In this document: piece by piece, positions 1-12,208 of the stretch | How positions within the stretch are numbered: the stretch's first letter is position 1 | How the letters are laid out: each line of letters starts with the position of its first letter | Assembly: GCA_024195265.1 (NCBI GenBank) | Contig: JAJLRJ010000011.1 | Coordinates: 26,775,792 to 26,839,791, forward strand | Direction: 5' to 3' | Source of the DNA: Dendrophyllia cribrosa | Taxonomy: Eukaryota; Cnidaria; Anthozoa; Scleractinia; Dendrophylliidae | DNA length: 64,000 nt | Notes under the pieces: model-generated | The model's database searches: none | Told to the model about the DNA's origin: nothing | The model's input: only the letters and a program-made list of their open reading frames with translations | Program-made: the position numbers and the translations under genes

Positions 1-1392
1 ATTTGCAAATAAATTCGGTAAATTCTCTACCGCACGTTTCAAACCGTGGTACCACAGCTGACCCTACGTGCCTGAGCTGATTGATATCAATCTATATAGT
101 TTATTTATATGGTAAAACTAGTCTTTTACCTCAGAGTGTCCAGGCATTGAAGATGATTTGAGCTTTGATGCCGTGATTCAGTGGGCAAAAAAGTGCAGAC
201 ATGAATTGTCAAACAGAAACTACAAGCCATGTTTTCGATTGCAGATGCTCACAATATCGGCTGAAGATTAAAAAATGCTGAGCCATCCGTAAATAACAGT
301 AATTTTCATTCACTAAACGGCCAACCGCGGAGAAAAAAAACATTGAGTCGTTTTTTAAAAAGTAAATGACACAAACAGCCTAACTAAAAATCGCAAACCG
401 AGAATGAACGAACGGAAGGCTATATATCCGAAAAGGATAATATTGGCCGCCATCGTTAAACACTGCGACGAAAACAACCGTGAAGAATAAGGACAAATCC
501 TGAGAAAATCTCACATAAAGAAGCTCAACATTTTAGTCATTTTACAATTTAGAAGTATCGCAATGTTTTCATTCTGAAGCACCGACCGACACGTGTTCTG
601 CAAGCCAAACTTTCGCTTGATGCTATTTGACAAAAAAATGGCTTATCTAGCCAGAAGTTGTGATAAAATCCCTAAAGGTGAGTCCAGGAAGCTGTCTTTT
701 ACGGCTACTAAGTGATCTTCTAAGCAGTAAACAACTTCAAACACCAGATCGGCGGCAAATCGCGTACATTATATCCTAAACTGACTCCGAAAGCTGCCCG
801 CGCGAGCACACGCAACAGTCAGCGGTAGTCAGAACAGATCATGAGCAACTGTTGATCTTATAGAATCCGGATTTTTTGAATGCGCGAAGACGCGCGTGCG
901 AATTGCTAAACTCACGAAGGCTTTTACATAAAAACAAGTCCGGTGACTCCCACCTTTTATTGTTTCAATGTAATATAATTATTGAGAGGAAACGTCAGAC
1001 AAAAAATTAAAAAATTCTACGGAAGGAGATTTGCACTGCGTGAAAATTGTCTTTATCCAAATTTACAAAAATTCCGCTACGTAGAATTTTTTTAAATCAT
1101 TGTGCATTTTCTTTTCAAATGCCAAAAGCTATTACTAAAACAAAACAGGGGGTCACCGGGTTAATTTTCTAACTATTAGTGCCACAAGCTAAAAAGTAGG
1201 GCTGAATAATCCTTTGGAAACGTTGCCATGGAAACCGCTAATGAAGAAATAACACTTACTTTTAGTAAACAATAAATTATATAGTTCAACTCTACAAAAG
1301 TGTTACAGTGGCCTTGATCTGTCTTTTTGTTCTATTCTTTCAAAGTTAGAAACCGTCAAAAAGCTGAAAACTGGTACCAGCCACCTTAATCA
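1..1392. other. Intergenic stretch, no gene recognised
   Basis: AT-rich sequence with no open frame resembling a protein and no RNA gene. The one site of note is a perfect RFX-type X-box, GTTGCCATGGAAAC, at 1222-1235. The repeat cluster begins at about 1393. Confidence 0.5.
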
Positions 1393-1396
1393 TATA

Positions 1397-1535
1397 TGAT
1401 TGCAGATTTCCGTGTTGAGAGGGGCGGTGTACATTTCAGTTATTTCGATAACAAGCTTGGTTATAAATCAGTGAAGGAAAAGATTTCACCCTGCGTAGCC
1501 GCAGCAAAGTTCAGCGTTGTTTGACAGAAGTGCAG
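1397..1535 (+). promoter_or_regulatory. Promoter-like / first-exon-like module 1
   Basis: The upstream palindrome is degenerate here (GATTGCAGATTT). The GGGGCGGTGTACATTTCAG stretch follows, then GGTTATAAATC (TATA-like) near 1458, then a leader ending TTTGACAGAAGTGCAG at 1535 and a donor-like GTACGTG. The order matches the other modules. Promoter activity is an inference from the motifs. Confidence 0.4.
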
Positions 1536-2200
1536 GTACGTGTAGAAACGCAATTTTCAACACATAAAACAGTTAGGTTTGGCGTAAAAGCGTATCGATG
1601 AATCGAGTGATTAGAAACTTAATCTGTATTTTGACTGTCTAGAACTTGCACACAACAGTTTGTTGTATACCGTTGTATTGGCTTTGTCTGAAAAGTTTTA
1701 GGAGGTTTGCAAACCTAAAAACACGTTGTGTCGACGGTTTCTTTGTTTCTCATTTACTTTCTCGTCCAGCAGATGCATGCAGTCTTGAGGGAAAAGTCCC
1801 GACAAAACGATAGATTTGTATTTGTTCTCAACTTCTGTCTTCCAGGAAAAGCCGCGAGAGCACATTTAAGATCACGATCATATTGCATTATTAATTTTCA
1901 CTATAAAAAAGCACAGTACTTTAGCCCAGCGAAATCTCGGGCAACATGAAAAACACAGAGTTCAGAAATCTGAAGGCAGTTTTGATCGAGGACAATCGAT
2001 ATGCGTGAACAGACTACCATGACAAATGTAGGAGTTATAGCTGATTTTGATCCCAAATGAACAGAGCAATATTTGGCTTCTATTTTGTATTCGAATTGCC
2101 TTCTCTGTTTTGCAATGTCCTAGTCAAGTACTTGATAAGTTTTCAGAAGAAATATGTTAAATTTGAAGATGGAATTAGGAATGTTCTTTATAATGGCAAA

Positions 2201-2281
2201 AAGTGGAAAATCCCGAAATTTACGTCTGCGTTTCAACTTCCGAAGTTGAAACGCAGACGTAAATTTCGGGATTTTCCACTT
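2201..2281. repeat. Perfect palindrome with 39-bp arms
   Basis: Arms 2201-2239 and 2243-2281 are exact reverse complements around a 3-nt centre. In block C the corresponding place (about 12700-12740) has only the left arm and runs straight on into ATCAAATCATAGG. The right arm is therefore a new inverted copy in block A, or an assembly artefact. Confidence 0.9.
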
Positions 2282-3758
2282 GATGGCATCAAATCATAGG
2301 TTATGTCACGACACTTTGTCATTTCTTCTTCTGAAAAACGTTTGTGTAAAACTTGAAAATGGTTATGAATTATTCCGTGAACTATACAACAGAATAGTAA
2401 TACTGATACCTTGTCTCTCATTTCATGATCCATCATTTTGTTTCCTGACACAGGTCATGCAAGTTAAGCAATGATATGGTTGCAATTTTGCATTCGAAGT
2501 TTTTATTTCTCTGTCATTTTTGTTTTAGGCCGATCCAAAACGTTCTTTCTTATAAATAAGTGTTTCGCAAAATTTTAAGTCCGCTTCCAAAGCGACAAAA
2601 CTTTTTAATAGAGTGACTGACTACTTAGCGTGTTTCGCTTTGTTCTGAGGAATGTAACGAAAATTATACAAAGTTCATCATTCGGCTAGAAATTCCTCAG
2701 TCTGTTTCCCTTACCCGTTAGGCTGGCCAATCTTTGTGGAAATAACAGTAGAAGTAATTAAGCTACAAATGCATTATTCACCACAATACTAGTATTGCAA
2801 ACGGTTAAATTAGCAGAATCGATTCAAGTTCATCCAAGGCCTTGCACGCGACAGTATGTTGCATCGGCTTTGTCTGACGGCAATCGACTTGCGTGAACAG
2901 ACAACGACGACAAATTGCGATATTGCAGGAGTTATAGCTGATTTTGATCCCAAATTAACAAAGCAATATTTGGCTTCTATTTTGTATTGGAATTGCTTTC
3001 TCTGTTATGCAATGTACTAGCACGTATGTCCAGGATTGGCTTCTTCAGCGAAATTTACAATTTTTCGTTGACTCTGCAAATTTTACGATTGTTTTCATAT
3101 GGGAAAGTAACGGTTGCGAAGTTTACAAAACTTGCGATTTTTCGCAGCCTCAACGATTTTCCGTATTACCTTGCGTTTCTTTTCGTAACCTTTTGTATTG
3201 CAAATGAATGTCGGAAACAGCAACTAGCGGGTTGCGAATTTTACAAAATTTACAATTTTCGCAGCCTCGACGATTTTTCGCATTGCTGCCGTTTTTTCGT
3301 AAACTTTTGTTTAATTGTTAAAAATGCTTCATTTTTGCCATATGTCTTTAGTGCTCTTACGTTTGACAATTGCAAATGCATGGTCGTTTTGCCCGCGGCA
3401 CAATCAAAACGGCTAATTTAGTGTAAACTGCTTAAAAACTTTGCATTTTTGTGCGCCTTGTGCTGTGGTCAGATGTTGTAAAAGAACCGAAACCGAAGCT
3501 ATTTTGGTTAAACGAGTGATTCTGCGGGTCGTGTGCGAATTATGTATCCTTTGAAAGCTATTTATAATTAGCATACTGCCTGGACAAGTTTGCGTGATAG
3601 TCAGTGTTTAACTTGTCAAGTAAAAATCTGTTGGTCCACGGATTGTGCAAATGGTAAGTAAAACTTTTGAATGGGAACTTCCGTTCGAGATTGGCGTTTA
3701 CCATTTGCCACTGACCAACAGAAACGGGCTGAGTAGCCACGCTTACGAATCATAGTAC

Positions 3759-3931
3759 GATTGCGCAAGAACTTCCTCATTCCCGAGAGTCGGTGTACAT
3801 TTCAATTATTTCGCCCACCGTTCAAAGCATTCCGTCAATCAGACCTCGCCTGGTTCAGGTAAAGATTTCAGATTTTAGTTGCCGCAGCAAAATTTGCTAT
3901 CGTTTGACAAAAGGATAGTACAGGTAAAACC
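3759..3931 (+). promoter_or_regulatory. Promoter-like module 2 (TATA lost)
   Basis: Has GATTGCGCAAGAACTTCCTC and the GTCGGTGTACATTTCAATTA stretch. The TATA position reads CTGGTTCAGGTAAAG, so the TATA-like box is absent. The donor end is altered to AGTACAG|GTAAAA. It is duplicated at 14249-14415 in block C. Confidence 0.35.
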
Positions 3932-4064
3932 TCATAATTAAACGCAAAAGCTAGTTGTAAAGGTGTAAAATCCAGTGTGAAACGCTACGATGAATCGCGT
4001 GATTTAAATTAATCAGTCTTACGATTACCTAAAGCTCGTCCACAGCAGTTTGTAAAGCGTTTTC

Positions 4065-4145
4065 TTACCTGATTATAGATTGAGGAAGGAGATTTCATCT
4101 GGGGATAGTTGCAGCAAAATTCATCGTCGCTCGACAAAAGTACAG
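4065..4145 (+). promoter_or_regulatory. Half module: TATA-like box plus donor
   Basis: CCTGATTATAGATTGAGG is followed by a leader ending AAAAGTACAG|GTAAGT, a strong match to the donor consensus. The TTGCGCAA upstream part is missing. The same half module recurs near 4995, 14555, 15490 and 16475. Confidence 0.35.
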
Positions 4146-4672
4146 GTAAGTACAAACGCAATATCAGCTAGTAATTATTCTATGTTGCTTGCCTAGAAAT
4201 TGCAAGCAATAGTTTGTTGTGTTGCCTATGTCTGAAATGTTTGATGGGGTTTGCAACCAGGAAACACACTGCGCCGGTTATTTAAACGAAGCTCTAACTT
4301 AGAACGCGGTTTAAGATTTTGTGGGTCATTTTAAGTAAAAAAAAATAGTGTTCTATTCTTTTAGTTTCATAATTTCAATTTTTTACGAGAAACGCAGGTT
4401 TTTATGAAGTTAAAGATATCGTCCACTTCAGGGTTCTTGCATCTGATCCATTTGAAAATCCTCGCTCAAGCGTGACAAGAGAGCCACAGTTCAGTTTTGT
4501 ACTTACAGTAGTGGCCAAATTCACTGCACTGTATAAGTTTTAACAAAGCTGTTGTCCAACCTGATAAAATTTAAATCACCGAAAGATCTTTTTAAATACT
4601 GATACATACATCTTTCTTAGTGAAAATTAATATGGTCACGCTTAAGCCCACTACTTAGTTGCTGGTATCACA

Positions 4673-4853
4673 TGATTGCGCAAGAACTTCCTCATTCCCG
4701 AGAGGCGGTGTACATTTCAATTATTCGCCAGCCCTTCAAAGCATTTGCTTTACATTTGAGCAGTTTCTTCCCTGGTTATAATTTGGGAGCACAGATTTCA
4801 CCTATTGGTTGCCGCAACGAAATTCACTGTCGTTTGACACGAGTGTATTACAG
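4673..4853 (+). promoter_or_regulatory. Promoter-like module, full form (block A)
   Basis: The order is GATTGCGCAAGAAC at 4673 (TTGCGCAA is the palindromic C/EBP-type site), GAGGCGGTGTACATTTCAAT, CTGGTTATAATTTGG (TATA-like) about 100 bp further on, and a leader of roughly 50 nt ending ATTACAG|GTAATA at 4853. A 61-codon frame also spans it (4672-4857), but the three intact copies of that frame differ at about nine of 61 residues, so selection on the peptide is not evident. Confidence 0.45.
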
Positions 4854-5654
4854 GTAATATTCAACAATATCAATATTCAACACAAAAGATAGTTGGTTAG
4901 GGTGAGAAACATTCCGATGAATCGCGTGATGTAGATCAACATCTCTTATGATTATCCAAAGCTTGACCACAGCAGTTTGTAAAGCTTTTTCTCGCCTGAT
5001 TATAGATTGAGGAAAAAGATTTTTCAACTGGTGATGTAGTTGCACCAAGATTCATCGTCATTTGACAGAAGTGCAGGTAAGTGCAAACGCAATATTGAAG
5101 ACATTAGTTAGTGAGTTAGGCTGCAAAACGTTTCGATAAATCGTATAATTATTATATGTTGCTTGCCTAGAAATTGCAAGCAACAGTTTGTTGTGTCGCC
5201 TATGTCTGAAATGTAAGATGAGGTTTGTTTAAAGTAAATAAACGTTTAAATATAAGAATATAAGATCACGATCATATTGCATTATAAGTGTTCATTCATT
5301 TTAAGAAGTCATGAAACAAGTTTCAGACGACCAATGCAGTTTTGATGAGTGAAACATCTCGAAATCATTTACATCAACCACCACGAAATTCCAATGTATA
5401 AATTTTAGCTGTATATGATCACAACATAGCAAATTTGAAGATGAAATTTTAAAGAGAATGTAGAATTTAGTGGCGAAAAATAGGAAAGACTCAGTTTCTG
5501 TCTGCGTCAAGTTAAACTTTATCAAATCATGGGTTATGTCAAGTTATTTTGCTTTTCCTTCTTTAACAAAAAGCTTATTAAAAAATCCTATAAAATGATA
5601 TGAATTATTTTTAAAATACGGATTAGAAGAAATAAACATGTATTCCATTCCGTT

Positions 5655-6862
5655 TAATACAACTGCGGCAACATTTGTCTGCATTAGGTCCAGAAACCTT
5701 AGCAAAGGTCTTATAAATGTTTTGAAAGACATTTTGAGGTTTTTTGTCTTGCCTGTTTGTCTAGAAAATGTCGTGAGGATTTCCCATAATAAGACCTGGA
5801 AAAGATTCTTCCTGTTTCAACAACTGGAGCAACATTTGTCTGCATTAGGTCCAGAAACCTTAGCAATGGTCTTGTAAATGTTTTAAGGTTACAGTGTACC
5901 TTCAGATCGAAAATTTATGGAAATTTTTTTTTTGGCGTCAAAATAAAGTTTACAGAATGAACTTTTATTCAAAAAAAAAAATATCGAAAGATAGTGAAAA
6001 TTGACGGAGAAATGACGGTATAACTTTTGTGGGCGGAGTTTGTTTATGAAGCGATATGTTTTTTTAAGCGCTGTTTTCTCAAAGTTAATTGTTCGCTTGT
6101 AGGGGACACTTTAAAAAGCTACAACTCAAAGGGAATTTGTTCGATTTTCCTCAAATTTGGACAGAAGCTAGGCTAACATATAATCAACAAAAACGTGTCG
6201 GCGAATTTCTTATTTCCGAAAACTTTTTCGTCAAGAGCCATTTCCGTGCGATCACTCCAATTTTTTTCTCCCTTTTTCGAAAATATTCTGTAACTTTTCA
6301 TTGCAATTGAATATGGGAAATCGCTGACACGTTTTTTTAGCGCTTCGTGTCCGGAAATCCGAGAACAAATCAAATTAGCAAAATACAATAATCGCTTCGA
6401 GTTATAGCGTTTTAAAGCTAATTCGGACGTTCGAATTTAGACGTCGTAAAAAATTCGACAATTCATTTTATTACCAAATAGTTTCCATATTTAGATAGCC
6501 AGCTCTATAAGCTTCAATTTGATATCTGGGTTTAGGTATGTTAAGTGTAATCTTAAGACGCTAGAGCTGTTATACTGGAGACACCCCCGAAGGTACACTG
6601 TAACCTTAAAAGACTCTTCGAGGTTTTTTGTCTTGCCTGTTTGTCTTTAAAATGTCGTAAGGATATCCCAATAAAAGACCTGGAAAATATTCTTCCTGTT
6701 TCGACAACTGGGGCAACATTTGTTTGCATTAGGTCCAGAAACCTTAGCAAAGGTCTTGTAAATGTTTTAAAAGACTCTTCGAGGTATTTTGTCTAGCCTG
6801 TTTGTCTAGAAAATGTCGTGAGTGTTTCCCAAAATAAAACCTGGAAAAGATTGTTCCTGTTT
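5655..6862 (+). repeat. Tandem repeat of about 167 bp, three units, split by an insertion
   Basis: Units begin near 5660, 5827 and 6711 with CAACATTTGTCTGCATTAGG and end in AAAATGTCGTGAGG-like sequence. The middle unit is interrupted by the element at 5887-6605. Block C has a single unit at about 17275-17440, so the amplification is private to block A. Confidence 0.75.
5887..6605. mobile_element. MITE with TTAA target-site duplication (piggyBac-like)
   Basis: Terminal inverted repeats of 17 bp, GGTTACAGTGTACCTTC and its reverse complement, are directly flanked by TTAA at 5883-5886 and 6606-6609. The neighbouring tandem unit shows the empty site with one TTAA (AATGTTTTAAAAGACTC near 6758-6774). 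It is 719 bp with no transposase frame. TTAA duplication is the hallmark of piggyBac-type transposition; the superfamily call rests on that alone. Confidence 0.8.
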
Positions 6863-7045
6863 CGAAAGGCTGATCACAACAAGCTAGAATAAGAAATTCA
6901 GTTAAGGTTTCTAAATCCTTAAACTAAGAAAGGTACACTGGTTTCTTGGTTCCTATTTTTACCTGCAGCTTGTCATGATGTTCTGTTTTTAATTTCGAAC
7001 ATATTCCCATGTCATTTCATTTTGTAGCCAGTAAGTCCACCTTTA

Positions 7046-8298
7046 GCCAAGGCATGCGAAGTCATTGTGTTATTTCTTGGAAAGAAACGTTTCAATCTTG
7101 ATAACATAAAACGAATTGTTAATAAGTTAATCAAAACGGTCAATCCCTAAATTTCTGTTTTTAACCGAGATCAAATCATAGGCTATGTTATACGTTATTT
7201 TGCGGTTATTACTAATTCTTTACAAAATAAAAAAATGCCAATGGAGTTTTATTTCATTGATGCCCCTACACAAGAAAGAAATATTTTTCACTTATATCAT
7301 TCATATTCACATGCAAATCACATGCTTTTGTCTCCAGACAAAGTTCAAGTTAAGCAATTCAGAATGTCATACTTGTCTGCGACAGCTTGACTTTTCGTCC
7401 ATGTTTGTTTCATATCATGCTCTAGTGTCCTAGTCACGCAAAGTTAACAAAGTTAATTAATCCATCAATCAATCAATCAAATGCTATGTCATAGTGTCTT
7501 TTGAGGAGCAGGAGCCCTAAAAAGACCCTTCTGATCGGGCTTTACGGAGAGAGTCCCAGTTACAATGCTGATGCTACATTTAAAAATATATGGCCATATA
7601 TAATCAAAAATGCACAATGTTCACATGAATTTTAACTGACCAATGAAGGTTGTTGAGGTGGAGATATTTTTTGATACTACTTGTTAATACACATAGTGAT
7701 CTAGAGTTTAAATTTTTTGTTGGAAGGTTGTTCCAAGTCTGGCATCCTTATTATTTGATAGTCGATGTCTGTGGATAATGTAGATGAGAATCTCTTTTTA
7801 TGTAAATTGTTGTCACTTAAAATGTTTTAAATTAGTTTTGTTGCGAATGCGTTGCGGTGAATCCAGCGATATCAATAACTAATTTATTGTAAACGAATAT
7901 AAACAACAATAAACTGAAAGATTTTTCGCATTTGGACTCCTTTGATGAATAAATCAAATTTATGTCTTTCATGTCTAAGCGTAACAGTACAAAAACGCAT
8001 TATTTGAAATAGGACAGAAATGGACACGTTCAATTCATGCGCTAAAGGTCAACATTCATGTGTCGTCAGTGGATCTGTTCCTTAAGTGAAAATATATCCT
8101 TGTCTTTTTGTACAGAACAGTGTATGTGGACCTTAAATTTCACACATATTATATCGCGGAATACGGTATTTTAAAAGATATCGAGCCGTGTTTGTAACTT
8201 AAACATACCGTACATTGCGTTTAGGATTGAAAAGATAAATTTGGCAATCTTATCGAAAGTGTTTAAACTTGCTACAATTTAACTCTTCCACGACTGTA
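7046..8298. other. Gene-free stretch with dispersed repeat fragments
   Basis: Contains a short (CAAT)n-like run at about 7453-7477. A stretch at about 7857-7960 (starting GTGAATCCAGCGATAT) recurs at about 43420-43520 at clear similarity, and looser matches continue downstream of both. No coding sequence recognised. Confidence 0.5.
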
Positions 8299-9175
8299 GT
8301 AGTAGTAGTAGTAAACTTTATTTAAGTGTCAAAGTATTTAGCTTACTAGCTAATCGTGGACACTAAATAAGTAAAAATAAATATAAATTATGCTAAGATG
8401 CGGTTCAAAACTGAACTCCAGTGTCTCCTCAACCAAATCGACCAAGCACGATGTCCAAATTCAAACTTTCTTTTGACTACATTTCGACACCTTTTTGTAA
8501 GGAAGGGTCGCTCAAATGTGAGCTAGCAATGTGTAGAGTATTTATTATTCACGAATTGGCTCACGGGAGCCTTTGACTACTTCTTTCGTTTTGAAGAGAA
8601 TTAACTTAGTTTTCTTTCTCGTTCAAGAAAGTTTACTAGCCTGTTACCATGCACAAATAAACGTTATTCAGTTTATTATTTAATGTTTCATTTAGCCTTT
8701 TAATATCTTTGTACGAGTAAAATATGCTAGTGTCGTCTGCAAAACTTATAAATGATAACATTTTCAAACTAATGTAAATGCCATCAATAAAGATTGGAAA
8801 TAGGAGCTGTCCTTAAACCGAACCTAGTGAGACTTCGAATATTATTGTATCCTTATTTGAGAGGTACGGTAATTTTTAAATGTTACTATTTGGCTTCTAT
8901 TGCTAACTAAAGATATTTTCTGATCCAATCAAGTGCAATGCCTCATATGCCATATAGTTCTAATTAAGTGAAAAGGATAGAGTGGTTAACAGTATCAAAT
9001 GCTTTTGACAAGTCTAAGAATATCCCAGCTGTAAAATTATTCGTCAATTCGACTATCGCCATTTCTATTAAATGTTTTTTGTTTTTTACAAAATCCATAT
9101 TGTTTATTTAAATCCATATTGTTTATCATACAGCAGATTATGTTTTTCAATAACATTTAGTTATAAACTGCGAGA
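8299..9175 (-). pseudogene. Degenerate non-LTR retrotransposon (reverse transcriptase remnant)
   Basis: Reading the minus strand, broken frames spell AGIFLDLSKAFDTVNHSIL (the RT motif with the first catalytic Asp), then LELYGI and ALDWIRKYL. About 60 residues on comes FADDTSIFYS (the catalytic F/YADD box), then KTKLILFKTK as in the RT thumb region. Several frameshifts and stops separate these pieces, so the element is dead. The 3' end is marked by AATAAAG followed by an (ACT)n tail, seen on the plus strand as (AGT)n at about 8299-8316. Motifs fit the CR1/L2/Jockey group rather than L1; the clade is not certain. The endonuclease part is missing (5' truncation at about 9.17 kb). Confidence 0.75.
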
Positions 9176-9239
9176 TTTTAGTAGATACAAGATAACGATC
9201 ATATCGCAATAGAAGGGTTCTTCCATTATATATAAGGAA

Positions 9240-10570
9240 TTTCTTTAGAAATCTCGGTGAACAAAAAAACATTGGAAGCGTCGTGTAACAGAAGTGCAGG
9301 TACTGTAGAAACGCAGTTTTCAACACATAAAATAGTTAGGTATCGTGTAAAAACGTTTCGATGAATCGCGTTATTCGAAACTTAATCCGTATTTTGATTG
9401 CCAACTTGCGCACAACAGTTTGTTGTATTGGCTTTGTCTAAATGGTTTTAGGAAGTTTGCAAACCTCAAAACACTTTGTGCCGGCGGTTTCTTTGTTTCT
9501 CGTGTACTTTCTCAACCGGCTGATGCAGTCTTGAGGGAAAAGTCCCGACAAAACGATAGATCCCGATGATTTGATCTCAACTAATGTCTTCCAGGATAAG
9601 CCGGGAGCGTAGATTTTAGATCACGGTCATATTGCATTATCAATTTTTACTATAAAAAAGCACAGCGAAATCTCGGGCACAGAGTTAAGAAATCTGAAGC
9701 AGTTTTGATCGAGGACAATCGATTTGCGTGAACAGACTACCACGACAAATGCGGAGTTATAGCTGATTTTGATCCCAAGTTAACAAAGCAACATTTGGCG
9801 TCTATTTTGTATTTGAATTGCCTTCTCTGTTTTGCAGTGTCCTAGTCAAGTACTTGATAAGTTTTTGGAAGAAATATGTTAAATTTGAAGATGGAATTAA
9901 GAATGTTCTTAATGGCAAAAAAGTAGAAAACCCCAAAATTGACGTCTACGTTTCAACTTTATCAAATCACAGGTTGCAGTCACAACACTTTGCCATGTCT
10001 TCGTCAGAAAAATGTTGGTTAAAAACTCTTAAATGATTAAGAGTAATTCCTTGAGCTATAGAACAGAATAATAGTGATACCTTTTTCTTCATTATGCTTT
10101 TTTAAATCCATCATGCATGCAACTTTTGTCTCCTAACACAGGGCATGCAACTTGAGCAATGATATATTTATCAATCAAATTCAGCTTAATGTTCTATTTT
10201 GCAATTTTGCATTCGACGTTTTTAGTTCTTTGTCATTTTTATTTTCGGTCGATCCAAACCATTCTTTTTTAATAAGAGTTTTACAATATTTTAAGTCCGC
10301 TTTCAAAGCGACAGAACTTTGAAATAGAGTGACTAATCACTTAGCGTGTCTCGCTTTGTTTTAGGAAAGTAACGAAAATTATACAAAGTTCATCATTCGG
10401 CTAGAAATTTCTTAGTCTGTTTCCCTTACTCGTAAGGCTGGCCAACCTTTGTGGACTGAAGTAACAATAGAAGTAATTAAAGCTGCAAATGTGTTATTCA
10501 CCACAATACTATTATTGCAGAAGGTTAAATTAGCGTTTCGATGAATCGATTCAAGTTCATCCAAGGCCTT
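9240..10570 (+). repeat. Segmental repeat block, partial copy B
   Basis: A shorter and more diverged copy of the part of block A at about 1500-2890. It keeps the splice-donor module (AGAAGTGCAG|GTACTG near 9300), the shared stretch around the AATCGATTTGCGTGAACAGA motif, and the ending near GCACGCGACATTTTGTTGCA. Small indels against both other copies suggest it is older than the A/C duplication. Confidence 0.75.
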
Positions 10571-10830
10571 GCACGCGACATTTTGTTGCATCGGCTTTGT
10601 CCGACAGGATGTATTTAAGTTACAACCTTAAAAAATATATCGTTTTGCCTGAACTTCCTGTCTTATATGATGCAATTTTAACTATAAAGTCTGGAAACGA
10701 TATGACGGTATCAGTGCTGTCTTTCGTTCTCAAACTCATTTTAAATAATTCATCAAGTTTGAGAATAACTTCAGAATAACTTTGATTAGTGGTTAGCCTG
10801 ACGTATACTTTTCGTTCCTGCCAAGCCGAG

Positions 10831-11415
10831 GGACTCTTCAGAGACCACTCTTGCTTCGCAGACTCGTTGAGCATCGCGCTCAAAGTCCCGTTCGCAACCA
10901 GAATGATGACAGCAATCTCGCCTTATATCGCATAAGGTTCATAAGGATTGCCGACCGCACTAAGTCGTAGGGTAAGTCATATGACAATGGACGTGTTGAG
11001 AATAGGACAATCACATGACTTTTGGAGGGCATATAGTTTATTTGTGGCCCGAGTAGCATCATTTGCGTCCGAGCGGAGCGAGGGTGCAAATGATGCTACG
11101 AGGGACACAAATAAACTATATGCCCGACAAAAGTCATGTGATTATCATTATTATCAATACACAAGGCCAAATCGTACAAATTCATTTAATAAAAAAAAGG
11201 GTTTAACAGAAACAGGGCCGTAAATGCGTTTGCAGCCCGTCAAATTCTATATCGCCCGCCACTCACGCGTGTTTTCTAGAAGGCAGTTTCTTATTTGGCC
11301 GCGTATATTGATAATAATGATTTTTATTAGTGGCTGTCATCATTTTGGTTGCGAACGGGTCTTTAAGCGTGATGCTCACTTGTTTGCGAAGCAAGACTGA
11401 GGTCTGTGAAGAGTC
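10831..11415. mobile_element. Foldback element with nested hairpin
   Basis: Outer arms of about 83 bp (10831-10915 and 11333-11415) are imperfect reverse complements, GACTCTTCA..GATGACAGC and its inverse. An inner hairpin spans 11009-11143, with arms beginning AATCACATGACTTTTG. No coding content. It is either a foldback-type element or one MITE nested in another. Confidence 0.7.
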
Positions 11416-11833
11416 ACTTAAAGGTAAAAGTCCTGAATTAAATTAGTATGAATTCCACGAAAACTGGTGCGTGATTTATAAACTTAATCTCCTTAATCCT
11501 TACTATTGAAAACCTATAACTTCCGCACATACAACAGTTTGTTGTATTTTTTTTGTCTGACATGTCTGATGAGGTTTGCAAACCTAATTGAAACACTTTG
11601 CATGTGCGGTTTCTCTTTAACCCATGCGATAAAAAAAATTATACAGCACGCCAAGAGTTGCGAGATCTACAAGATGTGAACATTGTTCTACCTCGACGAT
11701 GGAGATATTAAGATCTTAAAATAATTGAAATTGAAGAAATGGGAGGCGGGAAAGCGTAGCCTGAGCATTATCGTGGAAACTCGCGCGCCATACTTGCGTG
11801 GGTTTGAAGTGATGACAGATGAATCAAATATGA

Positions 11834-12002
11834 TTGCGCAATAGTTTCCGTATTGAGAGGGGCGGTGTACATTTCAGTTATTTCGTCAACAAACAGTCGC
11901 TCTTTCTTTTAGCACTTTCTCGCTTGGTTATAAATCAGTGAAGGAAAAGATTTCACCCTGCGTAGCCGCAGCAAAGTGCAGCGTTGTTTGACAGAAGTGC
12001 AG
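11834..12002 (+). promoter_or_regulatory. Promoter-like module, full form (block C start)
   Basis: GATTGCGCAATAG, then GGGGCGGTGTACATTTCAG, then TTGGTTATAAATCAG near 11934, then a leader ending TTTGACAGAAGTGCAG|GTACGC at 12002. This is the best-preserved TATA version and the counterpart of the module at 1397. Confidence 0.45.
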
Positions 12003-12181
12003 GTACGCGTAGAAACGCAATTTTCAACACATAAAACAGTTAGGTTTGGTGTAAAAGCGTGTCGATGAATCGAGTGATTAGAAACTTAATCTGTATTTTG
12101 ATTGTCTAGAACTTGCACACAACAGTTTGTCTTTGTCTGAAAAGTTCTAGGAGGTTTGCAAACCTTAAAACACGTTGTGTC

Positions 12182-12208
12182 TAAATAAAGGTTTTACATT
12201 ACATTACA
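12182..12208 (+). mobile_element. 27-bp retrotransposon tail with 7-bp target-site duplication
   Basis: Relative to block A, block C has gained TAAATAAAGG followed by a TTTTACATTACATTACA tail, flanked on both sides by TTGTGTC (12175-12181 and 12209-12215). It has the AATAAA-plus-short-tandem-tail look of a non-LTR element 3' end, so it is probably an extremely 5'-truncated insertion. Comparison with the empty site in block A (around 1725) makes the boundaries exact. Confidence 0.75.

Larger units (their letters stand above)
1393..7045 (+). repeat. Segmental repeat block, copy A
   Basis: This block aligns almost end to end with 11829-17632, shifted by about 10.49 kb through most of its length. 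For example, the stretches at 2880-4200 and 13375-14690 are nearly identical. Copy A has three private changes: a 39-bp inverted duplication at 2201-2281, a 719-bp TTAA-flanked insertion at 5887-6605, and two extra units of a roughly 167-bp tandem repeat. It lacks the extra 0.99-kb tandem unit seen in copy C. I see no conserved protein in it; open frames of 60-144 codons are not preserved between copies. It could be an old large transposon, or a duplicated non-coding transcription unit. Confidence 0.8.

Noticed and set aside
2987..3421. 144-codon frame in block A
   Set aside because: The equivalent frame in block C is broken after about 70 codons, so it is not conserved.
4672..4857. 61-codon frame kept in three copies (4672, 15166, 16153)
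   Set aside because: The copies are recent duplicates, and differences include several replacements without clear constraint. The frame overlaps the promoter-like motifs and the donor, so it is kept only as a remark.
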